Assembly (NCBI GenBank): GCA_038527485.1
Contig: JBCBFT010000022.1
Location: forward strand, 1-64,000
Reading direction: 5' to 3'
Source: JALEFZ01 sp038527485
Lineage (GTDB): Bacteria; Bacteroidota; Bacteroidia; J057
DNA length: 64,000 bases
Below are positions 44,203 through 53,676 of this stretch, one piece after another. The position numbers and the translations under genes were made by a program. Position 1 is the first letter of the stretch. Each line of letters begins with the position of its first letter. Under the pieces are notes generated by a model. The model was not told the origin of the DNA and searched no databases. It was given only the letters and a program-made list of their open reading frames with translations.

Positions 44203-45297
44203 TTACGGTCTGTATCTGGCTTCTTTAAACATCGCCTCGTAGTCTGTTCGCTCAATCAGCTCCGCCAATGTTACCTCGGGGTGTCGATCCATATAGGCTT
44301 TAACGATCTTCCATCCTGAAAAAACACCAATACGAGGAGCGGATTCTATGACTAATGTGGTCGTATAAGGTTTTTCGGCTAGGTAGGTTTGCTGATAGGC
44401 AAATTTCGTCTCAAATAACTTGTCGATCAACTCTTGGTAAATGTCACGCTCAAAGAAATCTGCCCATTCCATTTGGCTTTTTGTGTACATCATCAGGGTC
44501 GAGTCCGCCTCATAAGGCAACATCTCATGAACAAAATACTGCTTGATGCCTGCGCGCATGACGCCGTCTAAAAGTGTTGGGCTCTGATCATTGGGAAGGG
44601 GAGCCACTACGCCATCGGCAATGAAATGCATCATCAGTACGTCCATATTCTCAGGAGTGTATCTGCGACGAACGAAGGCAGGGATTTGAGGAGGATAATA
44701 ATCGAATGACTTACCCATAAAGTAATGCAGTCCCACACTTAATTTATTTTCAGGAGCTGCAAACTGGTCTATATCAGCAGCGGTAGAACGAGGGTCGTAA
44801 CCATTAAAGTGGGTATATAGGGTATCGATCTGAACATCAGGTAGTACCTTGTGCATGCGCTGAAGCGGAGGCATCAACTGCCCTTCAAAATCAAAATCTT
44901 CGGGATATTGCTGGGAAATAGAATCTGAAAGGGCTACCATGGCAGAGTCCGAAAGCAAGCCAATCCATTGGATGCGCGCGAGACTATCTGCCTCAGATTG
45001 GGTCAACCTGCCGAGCTTGACATAATAATCGTAGCCCAAGAAGTCGAACAAAAATGATTGGTCATCGGCTAGATACTGGTCGAACACTTCCTGTTTCTCT
45101 TCGGAGGACTTACCTTGCATGGCATGTACACATGCACTGATCTGCTGATCGAGCCTAATGATAGGAATTCGGTATTCATCTCCTTTTACATCTGAATCTT
45201 TCGTGTCTTCGCAGGAGGTCATGCAGATGGCTATTCCTAGCAGCAACCCCCACAAGGGGAAAAAGGTCTTTGGATAGGTCGATTGAGATTGAAACAT
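44203..45297 (-). CDS. gldB: GldB-like gliding motility lipoprotein
   Basis: A 364-residue lipoprotein resembling GldB, needed for gliding in Flavobacterium and linked to the type IX secretion machinery. Family segments seen are IIRLDQQI, VGLHYFMGKSFDYYPPQIP, the RRRYTPENM block, and near the end APRIGVFSGWKIVKAYMDRH with PEVTLAELI. I prefer the ATG at 45297, which gives a lipoprotein signal with lipobox CMTSC; earlier Met codons (45342 and further) would add a long charged leader. Convergent with the reductase. Other gld genes are not in the window. Confidence 0.82.
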   Translation of the reverse strand: MFQSQSTYPKTFFPLWGLLLGIAICMTSCEDTKDSDVKGDEYRIPIIRLDQQISACVHAMQGKSSEEKQEVFDQYLADDQSFLFDFLGYDYYVKLGRLTQSEADSLARIQWIGLLSDSAMVALSDSISQQYPEDFDFEGQLMPPLQRMHKVLPDVQIDTLYTHFNGYDPRSTAADIDQFAAPENKLSVGLHYFMGKSFDYYPPQIPAFVRRRYTPENMDVLMMHFIADGVVAPLPNDQSPTLLDGVMRAGIKQYFVHEMLPYEADSTLMMYTKSQMEWADFFERDIYQELIDKLFETKFAYQQTYLAEKPYTTTLVIESAPRIGVFSGWKIVKAYMDRHPEVTLAELIERTDYEAMFKEARYRP

Positions 45298-45572
45298 ATG
45301 TGTTAGGAAGTATTCGAAGGATCGGTTAGTTTTGATCGCCATAAATATGGACTTTTTTAGGAGATATTTATTGCATTTTGTGCTGGCGTGTGACATTCTG
45401 CAAGATCTAGAGTCTCATATATTGGAGAAAATATGCGATTATACGCCAGGAGTTTTCCTTTCGTTAGTGAGAGGAAGTGAATGATCTGGATAGAAGGCCC
45501 CCTTTCTTGTCTAAGCTCGTACATAAGATTTTCTGTTCTAGCCATTACACACTTTACAAGTATAGATGTATC

Positions 45573-46268
45573 ATGAGAAAAATTACGCTCCTTTTTTTCC
45601 TAAGTTTTTTGTGTTTAGGTGCCTTTGCTCAGGAAGGCCTGAAGATTGGACTTCGATTCAGCCCCATCATTTCTAATGGGCAGATTGTAGATGCCAATGG
45701 AAACACGGTCGCAGATGATGTGACAGCTAAGGTTGGTATTTCCTATGGTCTGATGGCCAACTATGGATTTACAGAAAATTACGGGATCCATTCAGGTGTC
45801 CACATCGTCACCAAAGGATTTAACCGTGCAGGTGGAGTCATTGTGGATTCTGCTATTCAGAATATCGAGGAAAATGTATCTATCACCACAGTAGAGATCC
45901 CGCTTGGGCTCAAACTTCGTACGGGAGAGATCTCCAACGGACTCCACATCAACGGACTTTTTGGCCTAGCACTAGAAATCACCGCATCTAACCGTAACCG
46001 TTGGACGGGCGTCAATCCCTTCACTTATGAGACAGGTGCTTCAGGAACCTTCCAGAACCGATTTGTGACGCCCATCAACCTTGGATTTATCTTTGGTGCA
46101 GGTGGTGAATATGAAATCAATAAAGTAGGAATCATCAACTTCGGGCTGGTGTATCACCGTGGCATCACCAACATGAATCGCCAGAATATCTACGCTGAAA
46201 ATACACGTGGGTTTACGGAGACGTACCGTGTGAGCTACTACTCTTTGGAGCTTGGCTATTACTTCTAA
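45573..46268 (+). CDS. Porin-family/PorT-like outer-membrane protein
   Basis: A 231-residue outer-membrane protein with signal peptide (MRKITLLFFLSFLCLGAFAQ). The strands LKIGLRFSPIISNG, YGIHSGVHIVTKGF, VEIPLGLKLRTGE and the C-terminal aromatic pattern YYSLELGYYF match the small 8-stranded porin/PorT family common in Bacteroidota. PorT itself belongs to the type IX secretion machinery, but most family members are uncharacterised. The ATG at 45573 gives the signal peptide directly; the frame is open further upstream. A strong terminator follows. Confidence 0.8.
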   Translation: MRKITLLFFLSFLCLGAFAQEGLKIGLRFSPIISNGQIVDANGNTVADDVTAKVGISYGLMANYGFTENYGIHSGVHIVTKGFNRAGGVIVDSAIQNIEENVSITTVEIPLGLKLRTGEISNGLHINGLFGLALEITASNRNRWTGVNPFTYETGASGTFQNRFVTPINLGFIFGAGGEYEINKVGIINFGLVYHRGITNMNRQNIYAENTRGFTETYRVSYYSLELGYYF

Positions 46269-46316
46269 GAGATTTTTCACGATCTGCTATCTCGCATACC
46301 TGTACTATGAACCTAT

Positions 46317-46348
46317 AAATCCGTCAGTTTTTGCTGACGGATTTTTTT
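46317..46348 (+). terminator. Strong hairpin terminator
   Basis: AAATCCGTCAG pairs with CTGACGGATTT around TTTTTG and is followed by TTTTG. It ends the porin-family gene. Confidence 0.85.
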
Positions 46349-46444
46349 GTATCCAAACAAGAAGTTAGATGAGGTCTATGAATGATCGCTCGCCCTAGCC
46401 TGATAGAGATGATCTCCAAGACGCGCGCTTTTCGGCAAGCTTGC

Positions 46445-46930
46445 TCAAGCTCTACCCTCGACCTCCTCAATCATCTTGTCGACTTTTTCCTTCAGTCCCT
46501 CCTTGAAGGCTGCCAATCTCTCAGCTAATGCTTCATCAGTGGCGCCCATGATTTGTGCGGCCAGGATACCTGCGTTCTTTGCTCCATTCAGGGCGACGGT
46601 CGCTACGGGCACGCCCGAAGGCATCTGTAAGATCGAGAGGACGGAGTCCCAACCGTCGATAGAGTTGGAAGACTTGATGGGAACGCCGATCACAGGCAGG
46701 GTAGTCAAAGATGCCACCATCCCTGGCAAGTGCGCCGCTCCTCCTGCTCCAGCAATGATGACTTTGATTCCTCGAGTTCGGGCCTCTTGTGCATATGTCA
46801 TCATGCGCTCGGGCGTGCGGTGAGCAGAGACAACCGTCGTCTCAAATGATACACCCAATGTCTTCAACATTTCTTCTGCTCCTTCCATGACGGGGAGGTC
46901 AGATTTACTGCCCATGATGATTCCTACCAT
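46445..46930 (-). CDS. purE: N5-carboxyaminoimidazole ribonucleotide mutase
   Basis: PurE class I, the mutase that converts N5-CAIR to CAIR in purine synthesis. The 161-residue protein has GSKSD (7-11), the SAHRTP active-site loop (35-40, His), AGAGGAAHLPG and SNSIDGWDS segments and the normal length. It follows purK by 90 bases on the same strand, as often found, so the pair probably forms an operon with purK first. Substrate hand-over between the two is the known reason for linkage. Confidence 0.95.
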   Translation of the reverse strand: MVGIIMGSKSDLPVMEGAEEMLKTLGVSFETTVVSAHRTPERMMTYAQEARTRGIKVIIAGAGGAAHLPGMVASLTTLPVIGVPIKSSNSIDGWDSVLSILQMPSGVPVATVALNGAKNAGILAAQIMGATDEALAERLAAFKEGLKEKVDKMIEEVEGRA

Positions 46931-47020
46931 AAATTATTTGTTTGATTGATATGTCTACCAAAAATCATAACGAATATTTTCATATACGCTTGAGTAATCT
47001 TTAGAAAATGGTCCTTTCCC

Positions 47021-48184
47021 CTACTCCACTTGGTTTTGTAGCTCTGCCGCAATTACTCGTACGCGATCCAGAACTTGCTGCGCTTTGCGTTTAAGGGATT
47101 GGAGGTCTTGATCTAAGACGGTGATATGGCCCATCTTGCGGAAGGGACGTGTATCCATTTTACCGTAGATATGAGGATAGACTCCAGGGATCTTAAGAAT
47201 ATCTTCCATGCCGTCATACACAGCGGTTCCACTGTGTCCTGCGGCTCCCAGCATATTGACCATGGCAGCAGGAACCTGCTGATCTGTCGCGCCCAGCGGC
47301 AAATCCAAAATCGCACGTAAGTGCTGCTCGTATTGTGAGGTAAAGTTCGCTCGGATGGTGTGGTGACCCGAATTGTGTGGGCGGGGAGCCAGTTCGTTGA
47401 TGAGAATCTCTCCCTTTCGGGTCAGGAACAACTCGATTGCCATCAAGCCTACATAAGAAAGCTTCTCCACGACGGTACGTCCGAGGGCTTGCGCCTCCAA
47501 GGAAACAGAAATCGGGATATCCGCAGGCGCATAGAGGTATTCTACTAGATTCTGCTCTGGATGAAAAACCATCTCCACTACAGGGTACACCACTGTATCT
47601 CCTTGGGGATTGCGTGCTACGATCACAGCCAATTCCTTTTCAAAGTCGATCAAAGATTCCATGATACCTGGCGCATCAAATGCCTCTTCGAGATCTTCTT
47701 CTGATTGGATGATTTGTACGCCTCGACCATCATAGCCTGCACGTCCCAGTTTATTAACCGCAGGCAGAAAATCCACCAGTTCTTTCGCCTCATTTTTATC
47801 ATCCACCAGTTTGAAAGGAGCCGTCGGGAGGCCCATTTCTTCGAAAAATTGTTTCTGTTCTCGCTTATCTTGAATCAGCTTGATGATTGCGGGCTCGGGA
47901 TACACGGTTTTGCCCTCCTGTTGGAGTTTGGCCAGCGCATCTGCATTTACATTTTCAATTTCGATCGTGAGTACGTCCAGATCTTTTCCAAATGCATATA
48001 CAGTATCAAAATCTGTTAGGCTTCCCTGCGTAAAATGATGTGCGTAAGGCTTGGCGGGTGCCTGATCTGAAGGGTCTAATACACTGATTTCCAAATTTAA
48101 ATCTATGGCGCCTTGAATCAGCATACGCCCCAATTGTCCGCCTCCTACGATCCCCAAACGAAGGCCTTGATGAAATGCTCTCAT
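47021..48184 (-). CDS. purK: N5-carboxyaminoimidazole ribonucleotide synthase
   Basis: PurK, an ATP-grasp ligase that carboxylates AIR with bicarbonate at the step before PurE. The protein is 387 residues from the ATG at 48184. The N-terminal domain has LGIVGGGQLGRM, the ATP-grasp core has DKREQKQFFEEMGLPTAPF, KLGRAGYDGRGV and ELFLTRKGEILINELAPRPH, with NSGHHTI near the active site. A TAnnTTTG element (48208-48215) lies about 25 bases upstream. Confidence 0.95.
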   Translation of the reverse strand: MRAFHQGLRLGIVGGGQLGRMLIQGAIDLNLEISVLDPSDQAPAKPYAHHFTQGSLTDFDTVYAFGKDLDVLTIEIENVNADALAKLQQEGKTVYPEPAIIKLIQDKREQKQFFEEMGLPTAPFKLVDDKNEAKELVDFLPAVNKLGRAGYDGRGVQIIQSEEDLEEAFDAPGIMESLIDFEKELAVIVARNPQGDTVVYPVVEMVFHPEQNLVEYLYAPADIPISVSLEAQALGRTVVEKLSYVGLMAIELFLTRKGEILINELAPRPHNSGHHTIRANFTSQYEQHLRAILDLPLGATDQQVPAAMVNMLGAAGHSGTAVYDGMEDILKIPGVYPHIYGKMDTRPFRKMGHITVLDQDLQSLKRKAQQVLDRVRVIAAELQNQVE

Positions 48185-48207
48185 AACTACCTGCAATTAT
48201 TGCCCCT

Positions 48208-48242
48208 CAAAGGTACGGTATTGCCTTGAGAGGAGAAAAACG
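48208..48242 (-). promoter_or_regulatory. Probable promoter of purK-purE
   Basis: On the minus strand TACCTTTG (48215-48208) matches TAnnTTTG. About 19 bases further upstream the -33 region reads TTTTTC, close to TTTG. Confidence 0.4.
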
Positions 48243-48325
48243 AATAAAGGTAACCTTTAAATTCATGAAGAGTTTGTTTATTAGAGATATATTGGACAAG
48301 GCTTTTCATCTACACATCATCAGCT

Positions 48326-49486
48326 ATGCGCATCATCTTATTTACAGGTAAAGGAGGAGTAGGCAAAACTACCACAGCAGCAGCGACCGCCTACCAATCC
48401 GCTAAAATGGGCTACAAAACCCTCGTGATCTCTACAGATCCTGCCCATAGCTTATCCGATGCACTCGATGTAGAACTCAAGCCAGAACCGACTTTCATCC
48501 GAGAGAATCTGTGGGGGCAAGAATTTGATGTGTATTACTCCATGAAGAAGTATTGGGGTAACATGCGCCAACTTATGCGCACCATTTTCAAGTGGCAGGG
48601 TATGGACAACATCGTCGCAGAGGAATTGTCCGTACTCCCTGGCATGGAAGAAGCTTCTGCCTTCCTGTGGATTGAGAAGTACTATGCAGAAAAGGCTTAC
48701 GATGTCCTGATCATCGACAGTGCGCCTACAGGAGAGACGTTGACCTTACTTAGCCTTCCTCAAGTGACGCAGTCTTGGTTGACCAAAGCCTTTCCAGGGC
48801 AAAAGTTTGCCGTCAAGACCATCGGTGGCTTCTTTCGAGCAACGATGGACATCCCGATCGATAAGGGGTACGAGGAGTTGGAAGCCCTCTTTGGGAAATT
48901 GGAAAAAGTCCAGCAAGTGATGATCGATCCAGATGTGACCTCTATTCGGCTGGTCGCGAATCCCGAACGGATGGTCATACAGGAAGCAAAGCGTGCCTAC
49001 ACCTATCTCCAGCTTTATGGCTACAATGTGGACGGAGTCATCGTCAATCGCGTTCTACCTGAGGGGAGCGGAGGGGAGCTATTCGCCAATTATCTCAAGT
49101 CGCAAAAACACCATTTGGTAGATATAGAGGAGAGTTTTGATCCTTTGCCCATCTTTCAAGTACCGCATCAAGGGCAGGAGGTATTTGGGTTAGAATTGCT
49201 AGAACACATTGGGGAAACGATCTATAAAACGCTGGACCCCACCTTGGTATTCCACAATCAAAATCCTTTTGAAGTCAAAGAATTTGACAGTTACTACGAG
49301 ATCCATCTAAAGGTTCCCTTTATTCAGGAAGAAGATTTCGAGCTGCAGAAGTTTGGGGACGAACTCGTCATCGATATTGGCAATAGGCGAAAGAATATTT
49401 TTCTTCCTCGTTTTGCGAACTTCTTACAATTAGAAAGCTACCATTTATCACAACCCTGGCTTATTGTAAAGTTAAGTAAAAATTAA
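48326..49486 (+). CDS. ArsA-family ATPase with C-terminal Hsp20-like domain
   Basis: A 386-residue P-loop ATPase of the ArsA/GET3 family. The deviant Walker A is FTGKGGVGKTTT (6-17); STDPAHSLSDALD and IDSAPTGETLTLL are the usual switch segments. The C-terminal 75 residues (NPFEVKEFDSYYEIHLKVPF, then FGDELVIDIGNRRKNIFLPR) look like the alpha-crystallin-type domain attached to bacterial ArsA-like proteins. Only one ATPase half is present, so it would act as a dimer. There is no arsenic operon nearby; a role in membrane-protein or envelope handling is a guess. It is divergent from purK. Confidence 0.85.
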   Translation: MRIILFTGKGGVGKTTTAAATAYQSAKMGYKTLVISTDPAHSLSDALDVELKPEPTFIRENLWGQEFDVYYSMKKYWGNMRQLMRTIFKWQGMDNIVAEELSVLPGMEEASAFLWIEKYYAEKAYDVLIIDSAPTGETLTLLSLPQVTQSWLTKAFPGQKFAVKTIGGFFRATMDIPIDKGYEELEALFGKLEKVQQVMIDPDVTSIRLVANPERMVIQEAKRAYTYLQLYGYNVDGVIVNRVLPEGSGGELFANYLKSQKHHLVDIEESFDPLPIFQVPHQGQEVFGLELLEHIGETIYKTLDPTLVFHNQNPFEVKEFDSYYEIHLKVPFIQEEDFELQKFGDELVIDIGNRRKNIFLPRFANFLQLESYHLSQPWLIVKLSKN

Positions 49487-49929
49487 TCCTCCCTGTCAAT
49501 CGGTTCTATTTGAATAGACTTTTTCTTATCAAAAAAGAAAGCAGCAACTTTATAGCACATAAATTATTCCAACAAACTAAAAAGATATATCAGAGTATAT
49601 TATACGTTTTTGATTTTTTATATAGATGGAAGTAAGGAAACATTAGGATAGGTAAACGTCTGTGTAAGGCCCTTACGGTTTCTTATTTTTTTCGCCCCCT
49701 AGCAGGTTTCAGAAACCATTTTTAGCGCATTTTACCATTCCCGTACTTCGTTTTTTTAGCGCTTCCCTACTTTTCCACATGTCAAACCGTTGATGAGGTT
49801 GCTTAGGTCATTTGCGAGAAAAGGGATACCATTGGACCGAGATACATGATAGTACATCTACATAATCCGTAAGTTAGATACTGTAGATTATTCCTTTTCC
49901 AATTCGTTATTTCTAATCTGGGTTACAGC
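49487..49929. other. Intergenic region between ArsA-like and transglycosylase genes
   Basis: 443 bases of AT-rich DNA with no credible gene and no clear terminator for the ArsA gene. The right part should hold the promoter of the gene at 49930; I could not place a clear TAnnTTTG element. Confidence 0.45.
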
Positions 49930-51096
49930 GTGAAGCGTAAGATACTTCCATTTCTCCTCTCTGGCTTCTTACTGGCTGCTGCTGTGCCATTATGGCAAAT
50001 GTATGCGGATGGATTACCCCTTTCCTTTCGTCCCAAAATAGCTGCTGCAGCAGCGGCTGATGAACAAGTAGTTGCTACGATGTCTATGACGATTTTTCCC
50101 AACGACAGCGTAGCCGACATGAGTTATTGCGGTGATACCGCTACGGTCGACATACTGGATACGCTACTCGAAGCACAATTTGTCTTCGACGTACGCGCCA
50201 TTGACTTTTCCTGTATAAAAGTGATATGGGACGAATCGCTCTACACCGAGCGCTGGGATACATTGGCACAGACCCAATTTTGGCGTCGCATCATGAATCT
50301 GCCTAAGGATTCTTGCATCGTCAATATTGCCTCGACACGAGAGATCGTCGAAACACTCCACATCTATGATTGGGAAGGCAGGACCGACTCTGTCAAAGAA
50401 ACTTATAAAGACAGCCTTCGATTGGCTTTAGAACTACAGCCAGAAGCCGCTATTTATGTCACCTCAGGAAAGTCGCATTACTATCACTTTGATCGGATGC
50501 TGCATCACATCGGCGAAGCAGTCGATATCTTCTATGATCGGGGTGTTGATCCTTGGTATGCACAGGCGATTCTTCTCATTGAAAGTCCTGGTCAACTTCA
50601 ATACTCCCCTGTGGGGGCGTATGGTTCTTTTCAGCTCATGAAAACCGTAGCCATCGAGCAGGGGCTGGTCGTCAATGATACCGTCGATGAGCGTGAAATA
50701 TTTGACCGTGCAGCCTGGGCCGCAGCAGGTCTGATCCAAAAACGATGTGTGCCTCATACCCGACGTATGCTCCGCAAAAGAAACATCGCCTTTCAAGAAG
50801 ATGATCTCTTCTTCCGGCTGATGGTGCTACACGCCTATCACGCAGGGGCGGGCAATGTAGAAGGAGCCTTGACGCAATTTGAACCAACCGTAGGGGGACC
50901 TGAGATCATCCATCAACTCTGGCATACTGAGTATGGCGGCTTCAAAAATGCTTCGCAAAACTATTCTCAGATTGCTCTGGCATCTTTGATGGAACTAGAC
51001 AAGATCATGACACACTTACCAGATACTATTTGTCAGACCCAAGAGGTGATCGCCTTTAACGATGGCGAGATGACGATTGGACCTACAGCACCCTAA
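49930..51096 (+). CDS. Exported lytic transglycosylase (SLT domain)
   Basis: A 388-residue exported protein with an N-terminal signal/anchor (residues about 5-25). From about residue 205 it has a soluble-lytic-transglycosylase fold: WYAQAILLIESPGQL with the catalytic Glu near 218, then SPVGAYGSFQLMKTVAIEQG and YHAGAGNVEGALTQ. These match the ES, GxxQ(F)M and AYxAGxGxV motifs of family 23 lytic transglycosylases, which cut the glycan of peptidoglycan. The region before it is unrecognised. The start codon is GTG at 49930. A terminator follows 26 bases after the stop. Confidence 0.85.
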   Translation: MKRKILPFLLSGFLLAAAVPLWQMYADGLPLSFRPKIAAAAAADEQVVATMSMTIFPNDSVADMSYCGDTATVDILDTLLEAQFVFDVRAIDFSCIKVIWDESLYTERWDTLAQTQFWRRIMNLPKDSCIVNIASTREIVETLHIYDWEGRTDSVKETYKDSLRLALELQPEAAIYVTSGKSHYYHFDRMLHHIGEAVDIFYDRGVDPWYAQAILLIESPGQLQYSPVGAYGSFQLMKTVAIEQGLVVNDTVDEREIFDRAAWAAAGLIQKRCVPHTRRMLRKRNIAFQEDDLFFRLMVLHAYHAGAGNVEGALTQFEPTVGGPEIIHQLWHTEYGGFKNASQNYSQIALASLMELDKIMTHLPDTICQTQEVIAFNDGEMTIGPTAP

Positions 51097-51121
51097 AGAG
51101 AATCATTGATTTCTGAATAAG

Positions 51122-51160
51122 GAGACAGCCTTCCCTCAGCATGAGAGAAGGCTGTTTCTT
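51122..51160 (+). terminator. Hairpin terminator after the transglycosylase
   Basis: GAGACAGCCTTC pairs with GAAGGCTGTTTC (one G-T wobble) and is followed by TTTATC. Its loop can form a second small stem. Confidence 0.75.
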
Positions 51161-51263
51161 TATCGATATACCTAAGTTTGTGTGTTTGAGCTGTACATAC
51201 CCATGTGCATGTACAATCAAGCTTGATTCTTGAGCAAAGCGAAATCCTCTGTGGAATCCCTTA

Positions 51264-52589
51264 TTAATTCTCTCTATTCACAGGGATGCTGCTCACGAGG
51301 GTAATGTTATTGGGATCTTCGATGTCATACTGGAAGAAACCGTCTTTGCCGATCATGAGGGCATATTTTCCAAGTGGGATGACATCGTATGCATCAATAT
51401 TCTTGAAACGTGCCATGCGGTTGTCATCGATTTTATTGACATCCGAAACATCAAATACTTTCAAGCCTGCATCACCATCGCATAGATAGAGTACTTCCTC
51501 TTGTACACCCAGCCCTTGAGGGTTGTTCATGTCATAGGAAGCTACCAAAACAGGATTGGTCAGGTTTTGGACGTTGACTACATGCAGTTGGTTAGGCGCA
51601 CCTCCACATCTTGTTCCTTCTCTCAGTGTCACAAATGCATAGGTAATACCTTGTACATCAGCTACTACGACAGGATCGCAGGCACGTGCATGGGTAAATT
51701 GGCTTGTGTAGGTAGGTGTTGCGGGATTGTCGAGGCTATAGATAAACATTCCTGTCATCGTACCGATGAATAGACTCCCACGGAAAGGATAAATCGTTTC
51801 TACTCCTCCCCAGGAAATACGCTCATCTGATACTTTCATCGGATCAGCCGTATTGCTCACGTCAAAAGATAGGAGATCGGTCTCTGTCACTACGTACATG
51901 TAGTTGTTTACGAGCGTAAATCTCGCCATAGACCCACCGATACCTGTAGGAACTTCTCCTCCCCCGCTTTCCAGCGCAGGCTCCGCAGAATTATCTAGAG
52001 TGGCAGCGGTAAAGTCAATGAATACATTGCGACGCATCCAGCCACCTTGGCCACCATTATTGGCACAATCTACTTCTTGCTCGATTTCTCTGCGATCAAA
52101 ACGAACGGCAACACCTTGCGCCTCATCTGCCCATAAAGAGGGATGCCATGATCCATACTCAAATACGTCCTCGTCACGACTCAACTCTACAGGATTGTTC
52201 GGATCGATGATGCTGATAGCCACCAAATCCATGTAGCTATCCGCATATAATACATCTCCTTTCACCGCCATGTCGTGGCTACCAGGAACTTTGATGAAGG
52301 AAAGATTGACTGGATTTTCGGGGTTGGAGTTATCGATGACGTGGAAGCCTTCGTTGATCTCGTTGATGAGCAGGAAGTTGTAATAGTAGTAAAGCTTACC
52401 AGGGTTGACAAGCTCTCTTGCTGCCTCCACGCCTACACTTGCACGTACTTCTGCCTTGCTCATGTAGACAGGCGAAAATTCATACACGATTCCTTTTGTC
52501 ACGCAAGTATCTTGCAGACAGCCTGTAAAGCTCAGGGAGATGGCCAATACAGGGAGGAAATAAAGCCATATTTTTTTCATAATTGCCAT
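51264..52589 (-). CDS. LVIVD-repeat beta-propeller lipoprotein
   Basis: A 441-residue lipoprotein (lipobox SFTGC near residue 24, from the ATG at 52589; the Met three codons on is another choice). The body has repeated units of the LVIVD type, in which each blade ends in a short hydrophobic-Asp strand: LYADSYMDLVAISIIDPNNP, LLSFDVSNTADPMKV, LHVVNVQNLTNPVLVASYDM and GLKVFDVSDVNKIDD. This predicts a propeller at the outer leaflet or surface, probably for protein or glycan binding. The partner is unknown. It is divergent from the YggS gene. Confidence 0.82.
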   Translation of the reverse strand: MAIMKKIWLYFLPVLAISLSFTGCLQDTCVTKGIVYEFSPVYMSKAEVRASVGVEAARELVNPGKLYYYYNFLLINEINEGFHVIDNSNPENPVNLSFIKVPGSHDMAVKGDVLYADSYMDLVAISIIDPNNPVELSRDEDVFEYGSWHPSLWADEAQGVAVRFDRREIEQEVDCANNGGQGGWMRRNVFIDFTAATLDNSAEPALESGGGEVPTGIGGSMARFTLVNNYMYVVTETDLLSFDVSNTADPMKVSDERISWGGVETIYPFRGSLFIGTMTGMFIYSLDNPATPTYTSQFTHARACDPVVVADVQGITYAFVTLREGTRCGGAPNQLHVVNVQNLTNPVLVASYDMNNPQGLGVQEEVLYLCDGDAGLKVFDVSDVNKIDDNRMARFKNIDAYDVIPLGKYALMIGKDGFFQYDIEDPNNITLVSSIPVNREN

Positions 52590-52705
52590 GATTAGTGGTC
52601 GTTCTTTGTAAGTCAGACGCAAGAAGTAAAGAGAGTGCTGGAAAAGTTTCAAACTTTTATTTCTTTACAGTCGTTGTTGTCTGTCCAGAAAGAGAGGCAA
52701 ATTCG

Positions 52706-52713
52706 TATTTTTG
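52706..52713 (+). promoter_or_regulatory. Possible -7 element of the yggS gene
   Basis: TATTTTTG matches TAnnTTTG, 59 bases before the ATG at 52772, but no TTTG is found at the proper distance upstream. Confidence 0.3.
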
Positions 52714-52771
52714 TCCTTCTTTCGCAGGAAAGATCTTCACGTGCTCACTCGTCCATTTTGTACTCGTACAT

Positions 52772-53461
52772 ATGAATATTGCTGAAAATATCGCTTCTAT
52801 CCAGAAAAAGATTCAAGCTGCTGCCCAACAAGCAGGCAGAAATCCAGAAGAAATCACCCTCATTGCCGTTTCCAAAACCAAGCCTATGGAATTGATCCAG
52901 GATGCATTTGCAGCGGGACAGGTAGATTTTGGAGAAAATAAGGTACAAGAAGCCCGCGAAAAACAGCCTGTATTGCCTGACGCACAATGGCACATCATCG
53001 GCACCCTTCAGCGAAACAAAGTCAAATACATCGCCGAGTGGGTCCATCTGATTCACTCTGTGGATAGCGAAAAACTCCTCAAAGAGGTAAGCAAGCAAGC
53101 GGTCAAAGCAGAGCGTGAAATCTCTTGTCTGCTCCAACTCAATATCTCCGAGGAAGATGCCAAACACGGACTGAACGAGGAGAGGACAGCTGACATCTTA
53201 CGTCGCATGGATGAGTTTCCCAATATCAAAATCAAGGGTTTGATGGGAATGGCGGCTTTCAGCGATGATGAAGCGTTGGTACGCGGGCAGTTTAGGCGGC
53301 TCGCCAAAGCCAAGGAAATGCTGGCAGCTATCGAACATCCGCAGATCGATATGAAGGAGCTTTCGATGGGCATGTCGGGAGACTTCGAATGGGCCATCCA
53401 AGAGGGTTCTACCATGATCCGTGTGGGTTCAGCCATCTTTGGATCGAGAAATTATGTCTAG
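52772..53461 (+). CDS. yggS: YggS-family pyridoxal phosphate homeostasis protein
   Basis: A 229-residue PLP-binding protein of the YggS/PROSC (PLPBP) family, which buffers pyridoxal phosphate and affects amino-acid metabolism. The Schiff-base lysine is K35 in IAVSKTKP. Other segments are DFGENKVQEA, WHIIGTLQRNK, LLQLNISEEDAKHG, LSMGMSGDFEWAIQEGSTMI and VGSAIFGSR. Length is normal. The ATG at 52772 is chosen; the frame is open another 59 codons upstream but lacks sense there. Confidence 0.92.
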   Translation: MNIAENIASIQKKIQAAAQQAGRNPEEITLIAVSKTKPMELIQDAFAAGQVDFGENKVQEAREKQPVLPDAQWHIIGTLQRNKVKYIAEWVHLIHSVDSEKLLKEVSKQAVKAEREISCLLQLNISEEDAKHGLNEERTADILRRMDEFPNIKIKGLMGMAAFSDDEALVRGQFRRLAKAKEMLAAIEHPQIDMKELSMGMSGDFEWAIQEGSTMIRVGSAIFGSRNYV

Positions 53462-53676
53462 AGGCAATGCGCGAATTTTTGGGATTTTTGAATGGTTGAA
53501 TAAGCAGATAGGAATTTTTCACAAAACAGAATACCCTATCTATCAAATACTTAAACAGTCGATTAGAAAAGAAAGATAAAAAAACCTCTATGTCTCATTA
53601 AACTTTTGAAAGGTCGCTCCATCCAAGTTGTGTATTTCGAAAAAACGCACAAAAGAACTTTCAATATTTAGAGACA

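Noticed and set aside
48326..49486. ArsA-like ATPase as part of an arsenic resistance operon
   Set aside because: No arsB, arsC, arsR or arsD-like gene nearby, and the C-terminal Hsp20-like domain fits a different branch.
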